This document shows, in pieces, positions 54,994 to 63,622 of a stretch of DNA of 64,000 nt. The notes beneath the pieces are model-generated. The model was not told the DNA's origin. It saw nothing but the letters and a program-made list of their open reading frames with translations, and did no database searches. The DNA lies in contig JBFNFA010000011.1 of the NCBI GenBank assembly GCA_040797845.1, positions 62,001 to 126,000 on the forward strand, given 5' to 3'. Made by a program: the position numbers and the translations under genes. Each line of letters opens with the position of its first letter. The stretch's first letter is position 1. Source of the DNA: Clostridium_AW sp040797845. GTDB taxonomy: Bacteria > Bacillota > Clostridia > Clostridiales > Clostridiaceae.

Positions 54994-56361
54994 TTATTCT
55001 CCTTTTATAAATTGCTTAAAGTATTGAGATATTTTCCTTACATGTGTTGATCCTATCTTTGAAGTAAATAATCCTATCTCTTGCCATTTATCTTTTAATT
55101 TTTCCTTATCAAAATCAATTTCGTTTAAAACTTCTATTAATTTTTCTTCCCAATCTTTTTCTTTATACAGCTTTGAAAGCATAGAGATATAGCCAACAAA
55201 TGTATTTGGCTCTGTAACTACGGAATGTATTCTTGATGTATTAGGATTTTTAAAATCACTTTCAAAAGTCCCTATTATATAAATAAATCCATCTATAATG
55301 AATTTTTGTATTTTCTTTCTTTCTAATAAATTCAATTTATTATCTTTACCAAAATTATGTTCAATAGCATCTGCTAATATTTTATAAGTGGTATATTTAT
55401 TATTGTTTTTTACATCAAATAGATCTTCTCCTATTTTATTGTATAATCCATTGGTTTCTTTACTTCCATAGTTATTAATGTCTTTAACCATTATAATATA
55501 AGCATTAGTATCGCTAATAACTTGAACATGTAAATCATCAATTTTTGTTTGCTGATCTACTGAGCTTACATATCTGGCTGCTTGAAATGTGGTGGCATGA
55601 TATATTTTAAATACAACATTAAAATTGCTTTCTGGATGTGTATTTCCATAATTAGCGCTTGCAAGAAAACGGTGATATCCATCAATACAACTACATTTTG
55701 ATGATATTCCATTTACCTCTACCCTTATGTTATTATTCCTATATTCAAATCGTTCTTCACCAGTAATAGGTATATTTACAGTAATAGAATAATCATTTAG
55801 CTCACCAGCTTCAATTCCTGCTTCAATAGCTTTTATTTTTTCTGGAATAATTGTTGGCTTCTTAGTTACTCTTCCTCGAATAACTTTTTTAGTCAATTGT
55901 CGTTGTGTTTGAGCATCGTAACTAATTACACCACGATTGAATAAATCAGCAACCTCTTTAACTGACATTATGCAATACCATTGCTCAGTATTTACTTGAA
56001 TAACATTTTTAAATTCAATTATATTACTTATATTTGCTTGTTTCGAATGCTTAAAAGTATTATACTCAAATATTTCCTTAGGTAAAAAGAAATTTTCTGG
56101 ATTTAACTCTTTTATTTCTCTATTTTCATCCTTTAATTTTTCATAAATTTGTTTATTAATTAAATATAATTCTTCGTCAAGTATTGAGTTAATTGGTGTT
56201 GTTTGAGTAAATATTCCATCAATTTTACTTCTTGCTATATTATGATTTTCAAATAATTCATTTTTAATATTATTATATATATTACTATTGTAAGTCACTT
56301 CTTCAAAAAAACTAAGCAGTAAATTCTCTAGTTGCCCCCTACTTTGCTCACCTTTTATCAT
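54994..56361 (-). CDS. DGYHR-motif protein (YopQ/DndB-like)
   Basis: 455 aa. It contains DGYHR (227-231) and an upstream YDAQTQRQLTKKVIRGR block (148-164), both features of DGQHR-domain proteins such as DndB and of ParB-like nucleotide-binding folds. SPbeta YopQ has the same length and the same position before yopR. The biochemical role is unknown; DndB acts as a DNA-binding regulator. It is the first gene of the control operon, with GGAAGGAAG before the ATG and a consensus promoter 90 bp upstream. Confidence 0.65.
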   Translation of the reverse strand: MIKGEQSRGQLENLLLSFFEEVTYNSNIYNNIKNELFENHNIARSKIDGIFTQTTPINSILDEELYLINKQIYEKLKDENREIKELNPENFFLPKEIFEYNTFKHSKQANISNIIEFKNVIQVNTEQWYCIMSVKEVADLFNRGVISYDAQTQRQLTKKVIRGRVTKKPTIIPEKIKAIEAGIEAGELNDYSITVNIPITGEERFEYRNNNIRVEVNGISSKCSCIDGYHRFLASANYGNTHPESNFNVVFKIYHATTFQAARYVSSVDQQTKIDDLHVQVISDTNAYIIMVKDINNYGSKETNGLYNKIGEDLFDVKNNNKYTTYKILADAIEHNFGKDNKLNLLERKKIQKFIIDGFIYIIGTFESDFKNPNTSRIHSVVTEPNTFVGYISMLSKLYKEKDWEEKLIEVLNEIDFDKEKLKDKWQEIGLFTSKIGSTHVRKISQYFKQFIKGE

Positions 56362-56447
56362 ATTTATTATCTTCCTTCCTATTGGCTTGCTTAATACTTT
56401 AATTTCAAAATATGTAATTACTTAAGCTTATTTTTAATATCAACTTT

Positions 56448-56476
56448 ATTATATATATTACAATAAGCAATTTCAA
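56448..56476 (-). promoter_or_regulatory. Sigma-A promoter of the repressor operon
   Basis: On the minus strand TTGAAA and TATAAT are separated by exactly 17 bp, about 90 bp upstream of the DGYHR-protein start. The leader has an AAGCTT-centred short dyad but no LexA box, as expected for a constitutive repressor operon. The 56.5-56.73 kb region has only a broken 26-codon reading frame. Confidence 0.75.
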
Positions 56477-56737
56477 GGCATTTGTTTTCTAAATGAAATA
56501 AACCTTCCGACAAAATTTTAAATTTTTACTTTATACTTTTTATCGTTTAATTATATGGAATATCTTCTTCTCCCAAGCTCTATGTTCTGAACCTATATCA
56601 TCTTCTAAGTTCACAGATAAAATCATTTATGCCTTATCTGTATATTAAAGTTTCTTTAAATTGCTTAAGAGTATGACCATAGACTCCAATTATTATCTAT
56701 TATTTTTTATATTTATCTTATAAATATTCTATATAAA

Positions 56738-56822
56738 AAAGAGCTTATATAAATGAAGTGCACCCCAAATGTTATACACTTATAATATTTAGGGATGCAC
56801 TTCATAAAAAGCTCTTTTTTAT
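56738..56822. repeat. Extended inverted repeat, possibly IS-end derived
   Basis: Outer arms AAAAAAGAGCTT and AAGCTCTTTTTT enclose inner 18-19-base arms (ATGAAGTGCACCCCAAAT and its partner, two mismatches). The inner arms resemble IS3/IS150-group ends (TGAAGTGCACCC). It can fold into one long hairpin with T-runs on both strands, so it also acts as a terminator. Confidence 0.6.
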
Positions 56823-56843
56823 ATTTGTTTATTAGTTATTTGT

Positions 56844-56984
56844 TTACTGTGCTACATCTTTCCTCTCTAGTTCCAAGCGTTTCTTTTCTACCTTTGATTT
56901 AGCTCTTATATATCTAAAGCCAATGATTATTGTTCCTACGCTTATTACTCCTATTAAGCTTGCCATAGCTATTACTTCATTCAT
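56844..56984 (-). CDS. Small single-pass membrane protein
   Basis: 46 aa. One membrane helix (VIAMASLIGVISVGTIIIGFRYI, about 4-26) precedes a basic coiled tail ending RLELERKDVAQ. AAGGAGAG lies eight bases before the ATG at 56984. Its place at the right edge of the element and lack of homologues known to me leave its role open; a small toxin, an immunity protein or a chromosomal gene are possible. Confidence 0.5.
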   Translation of the reverse strand: MNEVIAMASLIGVISVGTIIIGFRYIRAKSKVEKKRLELERKDVAQ

Positions 56985-57200
56985 TTTCATCTCTCCTTTC
57001 TAAGTAAAGCATTTCGTCCAGGTCTCATATATTATAATTTTTTAATATAAAAATGGATGAAGCTTTATATATAAATTTTTCCTAATTAATTTCATAGGAA
57101 ATTGAATATCGTTTTACTGCATTCTTAAAGATTCAATTTGCAGTGATTACTACATAATATGGATTAGGTGTGATAAGTTTGCTTAAATTGTCACATAAAA

Positions 57201-57236
57201 AATACCGCAAAATTCAATTTTGAATAATACGGTATT
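57201..57236 (-). terminator. Terminator of the ABC transporter operon
   Basis: AATACCG and CGGTATT arms with inner TTCA/TGAA pairs, followed by a T-run on the minus strand, 80 bp after the permease stop codon. It is the boundary between chromosomal genes and the element's right edge. Confidence 0.75.
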
Positions 57237-57315
57237 CAAATAACCTATATTTAATCCTATGCTGTTTAACTGTAATATATTATCTTTATTTCCCTAAATA
57301 TTTTTGCCATAGCTC

Positions 57316-58128
57316 TTATTGGCTTCCTTTAGCCATGCGCATGAATCGTTTTCCTCCAAAATACCCCATAATTAATATACTTAAGATTATACCTAAAATA
57401 CTATAAAATAGAGGCATATGCTCAATTTGTGGTGCCATAACAGCTCTTAGAGCCTCATTTACATAGACTAATGGATTTACCAAAACTAATATTTTAATAA
57501 TGGGTATCACACTTAATGCATTCCATGTAAAAAATATGGAACCAAGGAAAACCAAAGGCATTAAAAACCCAGGAAACATAGCTGCAATTTGACTTGGCTT
57601 AATAATAGTTCCTACTAGAAGTCCTAGAGTTGCAGAAGAAATAGCGGCAAGTATCAATATAAGGATTAGACTTAAGATACTTTGAGGATTAAGTGTCAAG
57701 TTCAATGAATTGCCCATAAATATTAAGGATAGTGGCAATACAATTAGTCCACCAATCCAAGATTCAATGATACCAACAAACATTTTTGCTAGAGCAACAA
57801 CTCGTATATTAACTGGAGCCATCAAGCGGTCTTCTATTTCCCTGGACATATTAAAGTCCATTGTTAGAGGAACCGCAGTTCCGTGTATCCCTGTTACAAG
57901 AATACTCATCCCTACCATACCGGGAAACATCTGAGTTGGAAAGGTTGCCGGTAGAAGACCTATTCTTGGCAAGATATAACCATACAATAATATCAGCATA
58001 AAAGGTAACATAGCCACACGAAAAACAAATTCCCATTTATCACGGATTTGTATGACTAGGTCTCGTTTTACCATAGTTTTAAAAGCTATCCATGATACAT
58101 TTGTATTGTTGTTATTTTCCTTCGCCAT
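57316..58128 (-). CDS. ABC-2 type transporter permease
   Basis: 270 aa with six hydrophobic segments. The ABC-2 signature spans REIEDRLMAPVNIRVVALAKMFVGII (about 85-110), as in DrrB/NodJ-type permeases. It overlaps the ATPase gene by 17 bp and has GGAGA before the ATG. Together they export a hydrophobic compound, lipid or drug. The substrate is not known. Confidence 0.88.
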   Translation of the reverse strand: MAKENNNNTNVSWIAFKTMVKRDLVIQIRDKWEFVFRVAMLPFMLILLYGYILPRIGLLPATFPTQMFPGMVGMSILVTGIHGTAVPLTMDFNMSREIEDRLMAPVNIRVVALAKMFVGIIESWIGGLIVLPLSLIFMGNSLNLTLNPQSILSLILILILAAISSATLGLLVGTIIKPSQIAAMFPGFLMPLVFLGSIFFTWNALSVIPIIKILVLVNPLVYVNEALRAVMAPQIEHMPLFYSILGIILSILIMGYFGGKRFMRMAKGSQ

Positions 58129-59083
58129 TGTTTATGATCTCCTTTCCAGTTATATGGATGAACACATCATCAAGTGTACTTGTGCTCAAACTAATATTTT
58201 GCAATGATGTGTTTAATGTTTTTATCCACTCAAGAATTTGATTAAAATCAGGGTGCTCATGTTTCATATATAGAAGCAATAAATCATTTTGTATGATAGC
58301 ATTTTCAACTTCAGGTAAAGTCTTGGCTTGCTCAGCAAAATCTGGTTTAATATCAGCTAATTTAATAGAAATAATATTACTTGTAGGAATTAAAGCCTTT
58401 AGTTCATCGGCAGTACCTATTGCTTTCAATTCCCCTTTGTCAACAATAGCAATTCTATCACATAATTGCTCCGGTTCTTCCATGTAGTGAGTAGTAAGAA
58501 ATATGGTAGTACCTGCTTTATTTAAAGCTAGCATTTGTTCCCATAAAATAGCTCTATAACTAGGGTCTAGACCAGTAGTCGGTTCATCCAAAAACAATAT
58601 GTCTGGGTTGTGCATAATTGCTCGGGCAATTTTTAAACGTTGAGCCATACCACCCGAAAAACCCCTTACATAATCATGTTCACGATCTTTTAAACCAAAC
58701 TTTTCTAGATATTTATCCGCTCTTTCATTTGCAGTTGCATCGTCCATACCAAAATATTTAGCGTGATAAATGAGATTTTCTCGCGCTGTTAATCCTCTGT
58801 CCAAATTATTATGTTGAGCTACAACTCCAATTTTCTTGCGGGCCAAAGCTGGGTTTCTCACAACGGATTCTCCGTCAATAAAAATTTCCCCTGATGATGC
58901 TTCTTTCTGAGTTGTAATCATACTGATAGTGGTACTTTTACCTGCTCCATTTGGTCCGAGAAATCCAAAAACTTCTCCTCGCTTCACTTCAAAACTTATT
59001 CCCTTTACAGCTTCAATCTTACGTGTTTTAGAGAGCTGGAATTCCTTTTTTAGATCCTCTACTTTTAGAATATAATCAGACAT
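58112..59083 (-). CDS. ABC transporter ATPase (DrrA-like)
   Basis: 323 aa. Walker A GPNGAGKST (about 41-49), signature FSGGMAQRL, Walker B ILFLDEPTTGLDP and the switch histidine in TTHYMEE are intact. The C-terminal extension (about 230-320) is as in DrrA-type daunorubicin-resistance ATPases. It powers the neighbouring ABC-2 permease. GGGGAG precedes the ATG. The 333-bp gap upstream shows no regulator gene and no clear promoter. Confidence 0.9.
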   Translation of the reverse strand: MSDYILKVEDLKKEFQLSKTRKIEAVKGISFEVKRGEVFGFLGPNGAGKSTTISMITTQKEASSGEIFIDGESVVRNPALARKKIGVVAQHNNLDRGLTARENLIYHAKYFGMDDATANERADKYLEKFGLKDREHDYVRGFSGGMAQRLKIARAIMHNPDILFLDEPTTGLDPSYRAILWEQMLALNKAGTTIFLTTHYMEEPEQLCDRIAIVDKGELKAIGTADELKALIPTSNIISIKLADIKPDFAEQAKTLPEVENAIIQNDLLLLYMKHEHPDFNQILEWIKTLNTSLQNISLSTSTLDDVFIHITGKEIINNGEGK

Positions 59084-59416
59084 TTTACTCTCCCCTTTGA
59101 TTTTTTAGCTTACTGTACTTTTACTCTATTATCAGCTATTTTAAACACTCTTTTTTCATATTGCCAATTCCCAATAATTAGTTTGAAAATAAGATATATT
59201 TATATAATGCGTAGTATTATTAATATTATTCCATTTTTAAAAGGGGATTATCTATGAATTCGCAGCTCTTTCTTACTATCCTTTTAATTAAAATTCTCTA
59301 CAACAAGACTATATTATTAATATCTTTAGTAGATGGGTCTTTTAGTAGATTAATCTTTTGTTTAGGTTTTAAAGTCATAGGGATACGATTTTATTTGCGT
59401 AGGACTTAGTATTTAT

Positions 59417-59764
59417 TTACGAATAATTCGTTTTAAAATCCGGCATTAACTCTATAAATTTAGAACCAATACCGTAATAAGAAAACGTTCCTTTCTCCCT
59501 TATAGTTTCATGTCTAAGAATGTCTGCTTTTGCCATTCTCTTAAGTCTTCTATATATAGCATCTTTTTTTAGATTTAATATAGGCAAACTTTTTATCATT
59601 CCTTCATATTTCACCCAATAGTAAATTTCATTATCTATTTCTTTTCTTATCATACGTCCACTATCTTTAAAGTCAATAAAATACCTTAATATCAATGCAT
59701 CTATAGTGTCCAATCCAAACCTTAATAGCTCACTTTGCTTAAAGCCAAGTATTGTATACTTCAC
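59417..59764 (-). CDS. Short winged-helix protein, replication-initiator N-domain type
   Basis: 115 aa starting at GTG with GGAGGGG upstream. The sequence (MKYTILGFKQSELLRFGLDTIDALILRYFIDF, positions about 1-32, then LPILNLKKDAIYRRLKRMAKADILRH) matches the N-terminal domain of phage and plasmid replisome proteins found in Clostridium. The usual C-terminal half is missing, so it is a truncated remnant or a stand-alone DNA-binding protein. It has no partner gene nearby. Confidence 0.6.
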   Translation of the reverse strand: MKYTILGFKQSELLRFGLDTIDALILRYFIDFKDSGRMIRKEIDNEIYYWVKYEGMIKSLPILNLKKDAIYRRLKRMAKADILRHETIREKGTFSYYGIGSKFIELMPDFKTNYS

Positions 59765-60052
59765 AAAAACCCCTCCATTTTAATATTCAAATTTTATCCT
59801 GCTTTCAGTAAAGATTCCCATTTTTTACCTCATAAGCTTTATTGGTTAAAATTTGACTATTCACTTGAGATGTAACTTTTTCATTTATATACTAGCCTCC
59901 TTCAAAATATAAGAACATCCGTTTGTATTAATATTACTATAACATTATTCATTTCCATATTCAACCATATGCTAACTCAATTCCCTTTAATTGTATTGAT
60001 TGTAAAGTATTTTCTATCTTTATTGCAAGTTTTCAAAGTTTTATCAGCACAT

Positions 60053-60069
60053 TAACGTAAGATACGTTA
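60053..60069. promoter_or_regulatory. Perfect 17-bp palindrome, unknown regulator site
   Basis: TAACGTA and TACGTTA are perfectly symmetrical around AGA, and a third partial copy (TTTTACGG) follows at once. It lies in a 460-bp gap with no gene, between the winged-helix gene and the CNNM protein terminator. It has the features of a repressor binding site, but I see no gene clearly controlled by it. Confidence 0.4.
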
Positions 60070-60126
60070 TTTTACGGGTTTGAAATAATTTGGGAGGAAA
60101 ATATGATAATAAATGTGGAAATATAA

Positions 60127-60163
60127 CAAAAACCGACTGAGTGTTGAAACCCGTCGGTTTTTG
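60127..60163. terminator. Terminator of the CNNM/CorC gene
   Basis: CAAAAACCGAC and GTCGGTTTTTG form an eleven-base perfect stem with T-runs on both strands, 60 bp downstream of the CNNM gene stop. Confidence 0.9.
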
Positions 60164-60224
60164 TTTATTTCTTTATATACTTTATAAATATATTTTTAAA
60201 TATTTCATACTTTAAAAGAAAGAA

Positions 60225-61544
60225 CTATGCGTCTCTTTGAACACAAATCTTTACTTTACTTATACGTTTTTCTTTTACCTCTTCAACTTTAAACACAATA
60301 TTGTCATGTTCTATAATTTCTTGGTCTCCGCTATTAGGTATTCTCCCTAATAAATTCACTAAAAATCCACTAACAGTGTCTTGTTCTTCAGAATCTAAAT
60401 TTATATGAAGATAATCATTTAGTTCGTCTATTGCAAGCAATCCATTAACTAGAAAAGTATTACTATCAATTTTTTTTATTTCAGGCTCCTCATCATCATA
60501 TTCATCCTCTATGTTACCCATAACTTCTTCTATAAGGTCTTCTATAGAGACTATTCCTGAGAATCCACCATATTCATCTATTAATACCGCCATATGTCTT
60601 TTTGTAGCCTGAAGTTCTTTAAATAACTCATCAATATTCTTAGTTTCTGGCACAAAATATGCAGGACGTAGTATACTTCTGATATCTACATTTTCAAAGC
60701 CACGCTTTCTGGCTTCAATAAAGAAATCTTTCATATAGAGAATACCTATAATATTATCGCTATCTCCCTCATATACAGGAATTCTTGAGTATCTTTCCTC
60801 TATTAATTCATCTAAGTATTCATTTAATGGAGTATTTATATTAATTAAGTATACTTCAGTTCTTGGTGTCATTACTTCGTCAGCTAATTTATCATCGAAC
60901 TCAAATATACTATTTATCATTTCTTTTTCAGTTTCATTTATAACACCATGTTCTTGTCCAACTTCTACCATTGATTTTATTTCTTCCTTTGATACCTTCT
61001 CATCTAAACCTTCTCCATCAAGCCCAACTAATCTAACCAAAACATTGGTCGATGCTGAAAGTAATTTTACAAATGGTACAGTTATTTTAGATACATACAT
61101 TATAGGCCTCACAGAAAACATTGCAATAGCCTCTGACTTCTGCAGTGCTATTCTCTTAGGAAATAATTCTCCAAAAACCAATGTTATGTATGATAATATA
61201 ATAGTTACAACAATTAAGGATATTTGTCCACTATAAGGAATATTAAACTTATTTAGATATAGTGCCAAATCATATGATATTCCAGTAGCTGCAGAAGCAC
61301 TAGAAAAGAATCCAGCAAAAGTTATTCCTACTTGTATAGTAGATAAAAATTTAGTTGGCTCCTCCATTAGTTTTATTAATAATTTCGCTCTCTTATTCCC
61401 TTCTTCTGCAAGAAGTTTTACTTTGTTTTTGTTTAGTGATACTATTGCCATCTCTGCTGAAGCAAAAAATGCATTCATCAATATTAAAATGGCTATTAAT
61501 ATTAGTTGCGAAGTTATATTCGCAGGGTCGGGTTCTACTTCCAT
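60225..61544 (-). CDS. CNNM/CorC-type transporter-associated protein (hemolysin C family)
   Basis: 439 aa. Residues 1-200 form a CNNM (DUF21) membrane domain with about four helices (LILIAILILMNAFFASAEMAIVSLN opening). Two CBS domains (about 215-345) and a C-terminal CorC_HlyC domain follow. These proteins are linked to Mg2+ or Na+ efflux, with the CBS pair sensing nucleotides; the old name hemolysin is misleading. It is monocistronic, with GGAGG before the ATG. Confidence 0.9.
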   Translation of the reverse strand: MEVEPDPANITSQLILIAILILMNAFFASAEMAIVSLNKNKVKLLAEEGNKRAKLLIKLMEEPTKFLSTIQVGITFAGFFSSASAATGISYDLALYLNKFNIPYSGQISLIVVTIILSYITLVFGELFPKRIALQKSEAIAMFSVRPIMYVSKITVPFVKLLSASTNVLVRLVGLDGEGLDEKVSKEEIKSMVEVGQEHGVINETEKEMINSIFEFDDKLADEVMTPRTEVYLININTPLNEYLDELIEERYSRIPVYEGDSDNIIGILYMKDFFIEARKRGFENVDIRSILRPAYFVPETKNIDELFKELQATKRHMAVLIDEYGGFSGIVSIEDLIEEVMGNIEDEYDDEEPEIKKIDSNTFLVNGLLAIDELNDYLHINLDSEEQDTVSGFLVNLLGRIPNSGDQEIIEHDNIVFKVEEVKEKRISKVKICVQRDA

Positions 61545-61708
61545 TATTACTTACCTCCAAATAAAAATATTTTATTCTTATAATAATACCATAATTATTT
61601 CAATTTTTCATGCTTTTACAAATATTTTAGTTATTATTAACGTTTAGTATCTTTACTATATGTTTTATATATATTTTTAACTACTATGCCTAATACCATA
61701 AATGTAGG

Positions 61709-61762
61709 AATACCTATAACATTAGGAGTAATGATGGTATTATTCCTAATATTATAGGTATT
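61709..61762. repeat. Long imperfect hairpin in an intergenic gap
   Basis: Two arms of about 24 bases (61709-61732 and 61739-61762) pair with about two mismatches around a short loop. No T-run follows on either strand. The 390-bp gap between the CNNM gene and the nitroreductase gene has no gene otherwise. Confidence 0.45.
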
Positions 61763-61935
61763 ATAGAAGTAACTATTAAAGAAAAAAACTATCAAAAGAG
61801 CATTAGATATCCCTTAATCAAATTAGACAATAAAATAGTATAAATTAAAGAAGATAATTATGACTATCACTAAGAAATATATAAAAGATTTAAGAGAAAA
61901 ATTATTCTTATTCCATCTTTATCTGATACGTTCTC

Positions 61936-62442
61936 TCACATCCATTTTTCGTAGTGAACTTTTTCTGACTTGTATCGATCTACAAATTCGTTCTTCTGCC
62001 CCTCTGGATAACCGATGGCAATTAAAGCGAAGGGTTTAATGTAATCTGGCAAGCCATACATATCCTTAACGTAATCAACTGCTGATTCAACAGAGGATAT
62101 ACCAAGCCAAACTGCACCAAGTCTCAAATGAGTTGCTTCTAACAGTATATTTTGTGCCGCTGCACTCATATCTTGTTGCCAATCTGCTGCAAACTTGAAA
62201 TTATTACTGTTTGCCACAAGTACAATCGTTACAGCAGAACCTTCAACAGGTTTTGAATGTGGCATAGCCATAGATAACTTACGCAAAGCTGTTTTATCAT
62301 GAACAACAATAAATTCCCATGGTTGCTGATTGAGTGATGAAGGGGCTTGCATAGCAGCGCGTAATAACTTGTCAATTTTCTCTTTCTCCACAGGCAAATT
62401 CTTATATTTTCTAATACTTCTACGATTAAAAATCTCTTGCAT
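61936..62442 (-). CDS. Nitroreductase family protein
   Basis: About 168 aa from the ATG at 62442, with GGAGG eight bases before it. The FMN-binding start RRSIRKYKN and QAPSSLNQQPWEF are typical, as are NILLEATHLRLGAVWLGI and IGYPEGQK. It belongs to the single-domain NfsA/FRase-like group that reduces nitro compounds and quinones with NAD(P)H. It is divergent from a LysR regulator, a usual pairing for an inducible oxidoreductase. Confidence 0.9.
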   Translation of the reverse strand: MQEIFNRRSIRKYKNLPVEKEKIDKLLRAAMQAPSSLNQQPWEFIVVHDKTALRKLSMAMPHSKPVEGSAVTIVLVANSNNFKFAADWQQDMSAAAQNILLEATHLRLGAVWLGISSVESAVDYVKDMYGLPDYIKPFALIAIGYPEGQKNEFVDRYKSEKVHYEKWM

Positions 62443-62554
62443 ATTGTATACCTCCATTTCAAAATATAATGTAATTTCTTTAATACCAAAAGAAGTAGCT
62501 CCCTTAGTTGCCTTCCAGCTCCAATGTGTGATATTATATTAGCATTAATTTTAT

Positions 62555-62571
62555 TATTAGTAAAACTAATA
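62555..62571. promoter_or_regulatory. Palindrome in the divergent nitroreductase-LysR gap
   Basis: TATTAGT and ACTAATA are perfectly symmetrical around AAA, with a second inverted pair (TCAATCGAAATTATTGA) nearby. It fits the dyad to which LysR-type regulators bind between their own gene and a divergent target. Confidence 0.5.
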
Positions 62572-62617
62572 GTTTCTATTGAATCAATCGAAATTATTGA
62601 TTGAAAGGATGTACTTT

Positions 62618-63502
62618 ATGGATATTAGATTGATTAAAGCATTTGTAACTGTTGCTACCTTGCATAATTTCACGCAAGCCGCTGACCAGCTTGGTTATGC
62701 TCAATCCTCTATCACATCACAAATTCAACTACTTGAAAAAGAGTTAGGAGTGCGTTTATTTGATAGGCTAGGAAAAAAAATATGTCTTACTCCTGAAGGA
62801 GAGGAATTTCTCATACATTCAAGACAAATGCTCTTTTTATGGGAAAAGGCCAAAGAATCAGTTGCTCTTTCGAATTTTCCGCAAGGTATTCTCACAATTG
62901 GTGCAGAAGAATCAATCTGCGCAGTGAAGCTACCTAAACTTCTAAAAGAATATAGGCAGCGCTATCCAAATGTAGAGTTTAATATAATACTTGGTTCAAC
63001 AAATGAGTTAGAAATCTTACTAAAAGAAAATCAAATTGATGTGGCAGTACTGCTTGACCAGCAAATATCAATCTCTGAATTAAAAGTTGAGATGCAACGA
63101 AAAGAACCATTAGGTCTCTTAGTTTCTCCCGACCACCCATTAGCAAGTAAAGATAGTGTTCTTCCTCATGATATTTCTGATTATCCTATGTTATTAGTTG
63201 CACAGGGCTGCTGTTATCAAAGCCTCTTTCAAACAGTTATGGATGATGCCCATGAAACATTTAGAACCATGTTAGCCACAGGAAGTATTCAGACCCTTAA
63301 ACAGTTTGCTATATTCAGTTTTGGTGTAACAGTTTTGCCATTGTATGCAGTTAGTGATGAATTAAAAACAAATCAACTTTTAAAGCTTAATTGGGAAGGC
63401 AAAAGTTTAGATTTAATTATTCAAGTTGTTCGCCATAAAGATAAGTGGCTTTCTCCTTCATTAGAAGCTTTCTTAACATTGTGTCGAGAAATTGAGTGGT
63501 AA
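62618..63502 (+). CDS. LysR-family transcriptional regulator
   Basis: About 294 aa from the ATG at 62618, with GAAAGGATG upstream; earlier in-frame starts lack a site. Residues 1-60 are the LysR helix-turn-helix (FVTVATLHNFTQAADQLGYAQSS, then QIQLLEKELGVRLFDR). The rest is the periplasmic-binding-type effector domain. It is divergent from the nitroreductase gene and probably controls it. The effector is unknown. Confidence 0.92.
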   Translation: MDIRLIKAFVTVATLHNFTQAADQLGYAQSSITSQIQLLEKELGVRLFDRLGKKICLTPEGEEFLIHSRQMLFLWEKAKESVALSNFPQGILTIGAEESICAVKLPKLLKEYRQRYPNVEFNIILGSTNELEILLKENQIDVAVLLDQQISISELKVEMQRKEPLGLLVSPDHPLASKDSVLPHDISDYPMLLVAQGCCYQSLFQTVMDDAHETFRTMLATGSIQTLKQFAIFSFGVTVLPLYAVSDELKTNQLLKLNWEGKSLDLIIQVVRHKDKWLSPSLEAFLTLCREIEW

Positions 63503-63511
63503 AATAAAAAT

Positions 63512-63568
63512 TACTCCACTAAGTAGATTTTACGACAATCTTTTTAACTGTATCTACTTAATGGGGTA
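63512..63568. terminator. Bidirectional terminator after the LysR gene
   Basis: TACTCCACTAAGTAGAT and ATCTACTTAATGGGGTA arms form a 17-base stem with a few mismatches between two convergent genes, ten bases downstream of the LysR stop codon. Confidence 0.7.
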
Positions 63569-63622
63569 CTCTTCTAATACTTATTATTATATGTTTCTTA
63601 TATATATTAATATCTTAATAAA

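Noticed and set aside
56560..56650. 26-codon minus-strand ORF ending WEKKIFHIIKR
   Set aside because: It is too short, has no ribosome site and no recognisable family.
18900..57300. Direct-repeat attachment sites flanking the element
   Set aside because: Reading both edges I found no convincing shared direct repeat; a computed comparison would be needed.
59254..59409. 51-codon hydrophobic plus-strand ORF (MNSQLFLTILLIKILYNK) with AAGGGG upstream
   Set aside because: It could be a small membrane toxin, but lacks an antitoxin, a promoter or a known family, and A+T-rich gaps yield such frames by chance.
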